In this document: positions 62,565 through 64,000 of the stretch, piece by piece | Position numbering within the stretch: the stretch's first letter is position 1 | Layout: every line of letters starts with the position of its first letter | Source: Chroococcidiopsis sp. CCMEE 29 | GTDB lineage: Bacteria > Cyanobacteriota > Cyanobacteriia > Cyanobacteriales > Chroococcidiopsidaceae | Assembly: GCF_023558375.1 (NCBI RefSeq) | Contig: NZ_CP083761.1 | Location: forward strand, 3,032,001 to 3,096,000 | Direction of reading: 5' to 3' | DNA: 64,000 bases | The notes under the pieces: generated by a model | The model's database searches: none | What the model saw: only the letters and a program-made list of their open reading frames with translations | Told to the model about the DNA's origin: nothing | Program-made: the position numbers and the translations under genes

Positions 62565-63841
62565 TTGACACCCTCCCACCACTGATTCGGAGTACCGAAT
62601 GCAGTGGGGGATTCCATAGAGTCGCCTCTAGGATTTCCTGGTTCCACGAGTCTACTTAACCAACCGAAGTTACCCTCGACTAGCCAGAGGTGGTTCTCTC
62701 CCCAGGCGTGAGTTTCTGGCTGCCCACCAGTACTTTTTTCTACTCCCAAAACCTCTAGTCCTTTGACTAGAATGTTCTGGGCAGCATTATGATCGCGATG
62801 TATTTTCAGTCCACACTTCAGGCACTGATGAGTACGTTCACTCAAAGTCTTTTGAACTCGATGACCACAACCACTACAGTCCTGACTTGTGTATTGAGGT
62901 GGAACTGCCACTGTCACAATCTTGTGCAGCTTGGCAAAATACTCTACCCACTCAATGAACATCGACCAAGATGCATCTGATATCGACTTAGCTAACTTAT
63001 GGTTTTTGACCAGATTTCGCACTTGCAAGTTTTCATAGGCAATGAGGTCATAAGACGCTACTAACGCACCCGCCGTCTTTACAGCAAAGTCTTTACGCTG
63101 CCTACTCACTTTCAAGTGCTGTCTTGCCATTGTGTTGATGGCTTTTGTGCGGTTTTTACTGCCTTTGTTCTTTAAAGAAACTTTCTTTTGTAGCCGTTTG
63201 AGACGCTTCTCAGACTTCCTTAAACGGCGTGGGTTAGCTACTGTTTGCCCATCAGAATCTGTATAGAACAATTCCAGTCCTAAGTCAATGCCGACTATCG
63301 AGCCTGTATATTCGTGTTCGATTTCTCTGTCTACATCAACGCAAAACTGAGCATAGTAGCCATCGGCTCTACGCACTACTCGAATTCGTTTAATCTGAGA
63401 TATTTGATAGAAGTTGAGGTCCCGTGTACCCCACATTTCAAAAGTCCCAGCAGCAAAACCATCGGTGAAAGTTATTGATTTGCGGTCATCCGAAAGCTTC
63501 CAGCCTGACGTTTTATACTCAACTGAGCGAGTATTTTTCTTGAAGCGTGGGAACCCTTTCTTCCCAGGTTTTTTCTTCTTGCAGTTGTTGTAGAACCGAG
63601 CTATTGATTGCCAAGCACGTTCAGCACTGGCTTGCCTTGCCATTGAGTTGAGCTTACCTGCAAACTCAAACTTTTTGGCTAAAACCGCACATAACTTTGA
63701 TAAGTCTCCTTTCCCTACGTTTTGATTGTCCATCCAATACCTGATACAACTATTTCGCACAAATTGAGCAGTACGGATGGCTTCGTCTAGCCGCCCATAC
63801 TGCTCGTTCGTGCTTTTTAGCTTGGTTTCAAGTACTATCAT
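62525..63841 (-). CDS. tnpB: TnpB RNA-guided nuclease (IS200/IS605 family)
   Basis: 438 residues and apparently intact. The RuvC residues are Asp186 (IVGIDLGLE), Glu270 (LIAYENLQV) and Asp350 (IHRDHNAAQNI). The zinc finger has Cys322, Cys325, Cys340 and Cys343. TnpB cuts DNA guided by an RNA made from the 3' end of its own gene and element. The element's right end appears to be TGTCAA (62565-62570), but the frame runs about 40 bp further into the interrupted gene, adding about a dozen host-derived residues (SLCVGTNWDGNM). No tnpA is present in the window, so mobility would need help from elsewhere. Confidence 0.93.
   Translation of the reverse strand: MIVLETKLKSTNEQYGRLDEAIRTAQFVRNSCIRYWMDNQNVGKGDLSKLCAVLAKKFEFAGKLNSMARQASAERAWQSIARFYNNCKKKKPGKKGFPRFKKNTRSVEYKTSGWKLSDDRKSITFTDGFAAGTFEMWGTRDLNFYQISQIKRIRVVRRADGYYAQFCVDVDREIEHEYTGSIVGIDLGLELFYTDSDGQTVANPRRLRKSEKRLKRLQKKVSLKNKGSKNRTKAINTMARQHLKVSRQRKDFAVKTAGALVASYDLIAYENLQVRNLVKNHKLAKSISDASWSMFIEWVEYFAKLHKIVTVAVPPQYTSQDCSGCGHRVQKTLSERTHQCLKCGLKIHRDHNAAQNILVKGLEVLGVEKSTGGQPETHAWGENHLWLVEGNFGWLSRLVEPGNPRGDSMESPTAFGTPNQWWEGVNSLCVGTNWDGNM
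62565..62720 (-). ncRNA. probable TnpB guide (omega) RNA scaffold region
   Basis: The tnpB 3' part and element right end include hairpins, for example GGAATCCCCCACTGCATTCGG with its complement near 62580-62620, ending TGTCAA. This is where the scaffold of the TnpB guide RNA normally lies. The guide would be the next roughly 16-20 bases (62564 downwards), taken from the PLD-helicase gene. Boundaries are estimates. Confidence 0.5.
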
Positions 63842-63902
63842 GTATAAATTATAACTTATCTATTTTTGTTTTGGATAAGATGTTGAGTACCATAGATCCT
63901 GT

Positions 63903-63955
63903 CCGCGATTCATCTCACCGCCAAATCAAAGATTATGGCGGGAGCCTTCTCGCGG
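63903..63955. repeat. long hairpin upstream of tnpB
   Basis: CCGCGA (63903-63908) pairs with TCGCGG (63950-63955), and CTCACCGCCA (63914-63923) pairs with TGGCGGGAG (63936-63944) with one mismatch. It may be an end structure of the TnpB element or of a neighbouring element cut by the window edge. Confidence 0.55.
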
Positions 63956-64000
63956 TTGAAGGTAAGCACTAGCAAGGCGGATTACGTTTTGAGCCTCCGG

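Overview
The window is chromosomal DNA of a cyanobacterium. The palindrome GCGATCGC and its core recur throughout, short heptanucleotide tandem repeats are scattered between and inside genes, and many proteins belong to cyanobacterial families (SelD fused to an FAD-dependent oxidoreductase, DUF3531, a TPR protein of the Sll0314 type, a Ser/Thr kinase with C-terminal pre-peptidase-like domains, paired small lipoproteins). No rRNA or tRNA gene was recognised. The genus cannot be fixed from this sequence alone.

Layout. 1-2350 is a mobile-element scar: an IS4-type transposase cut by the window edge, a decayed TnpB gene, an exact 387-bp tandem duplication and a Uma2-type nuclease gene. 2676-9731 holds a pPIWI-RE defence island on the minus strand: a Zn-finger/PD-(D/E)XK nuclease, a Z-domain plus DinG-like helicase gene, and a pPIWI-RE Argonaute-like gene. 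The last two genes are interrupted by three one-base frame changes. 9738-22453 is mostly housekeeping: an LPG-synthase-like membrane protein, two LEA-like lipoproteins, larC, a TsaC/Sua5 protein, a PHP phosphoesterase, a response regulator, a Ctp protease, recJ and a Gly/Asn-rich repeat protein. 22942-23709 is an IscB element with its upstream omega-RNA region and an internally deleted nuclease. 23727-47774 carries a purine permease, a RecB-like nuclease, the selD fusion, an M20 peptidase, a RelE-type toxin with an unusually long partner, bioD, a kinase, prs, rsmG, sodA, rpiA, a frameshifted MOSC protein, an MFS exporter and a hybrid histidine kinase.

48836-58675 is one plus-strand run of eight genes behind a divergent Lrp/AsnC regulator: 4-hydroxyphenylpyruvate dioxygenase, homogentisate dioxygenase, a haem-oxygenase-like metalloenzyme, a UbiA prenyltransferase, an acyl-CoA synthetase, an indoleamine-dioxygenase-like haem protein, a D-2-hydroxyacid dehydrogenase and a PLP aminotransferase. 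Together they look like a tyrosine/tryptophan-derived pathway whose product I cannot name. A gamma-glutamyltransferase follows on the opposite strand. The right end (60984-64000) is accessory again: a GNAT acetyltransferase beside an attC-like hairpin, and a PLD-type helicase gene broken by an intact TnpB element.

The two strongest candidates for unusual biology are the pPIWI-RE island, which is family-known but little characterised and appears to be decaying or recoded here, and the eight-gene aromatic cluster. A third theme is that heptanucleotide repeats have entered at least seven genes here and add residues or form their stop codons.
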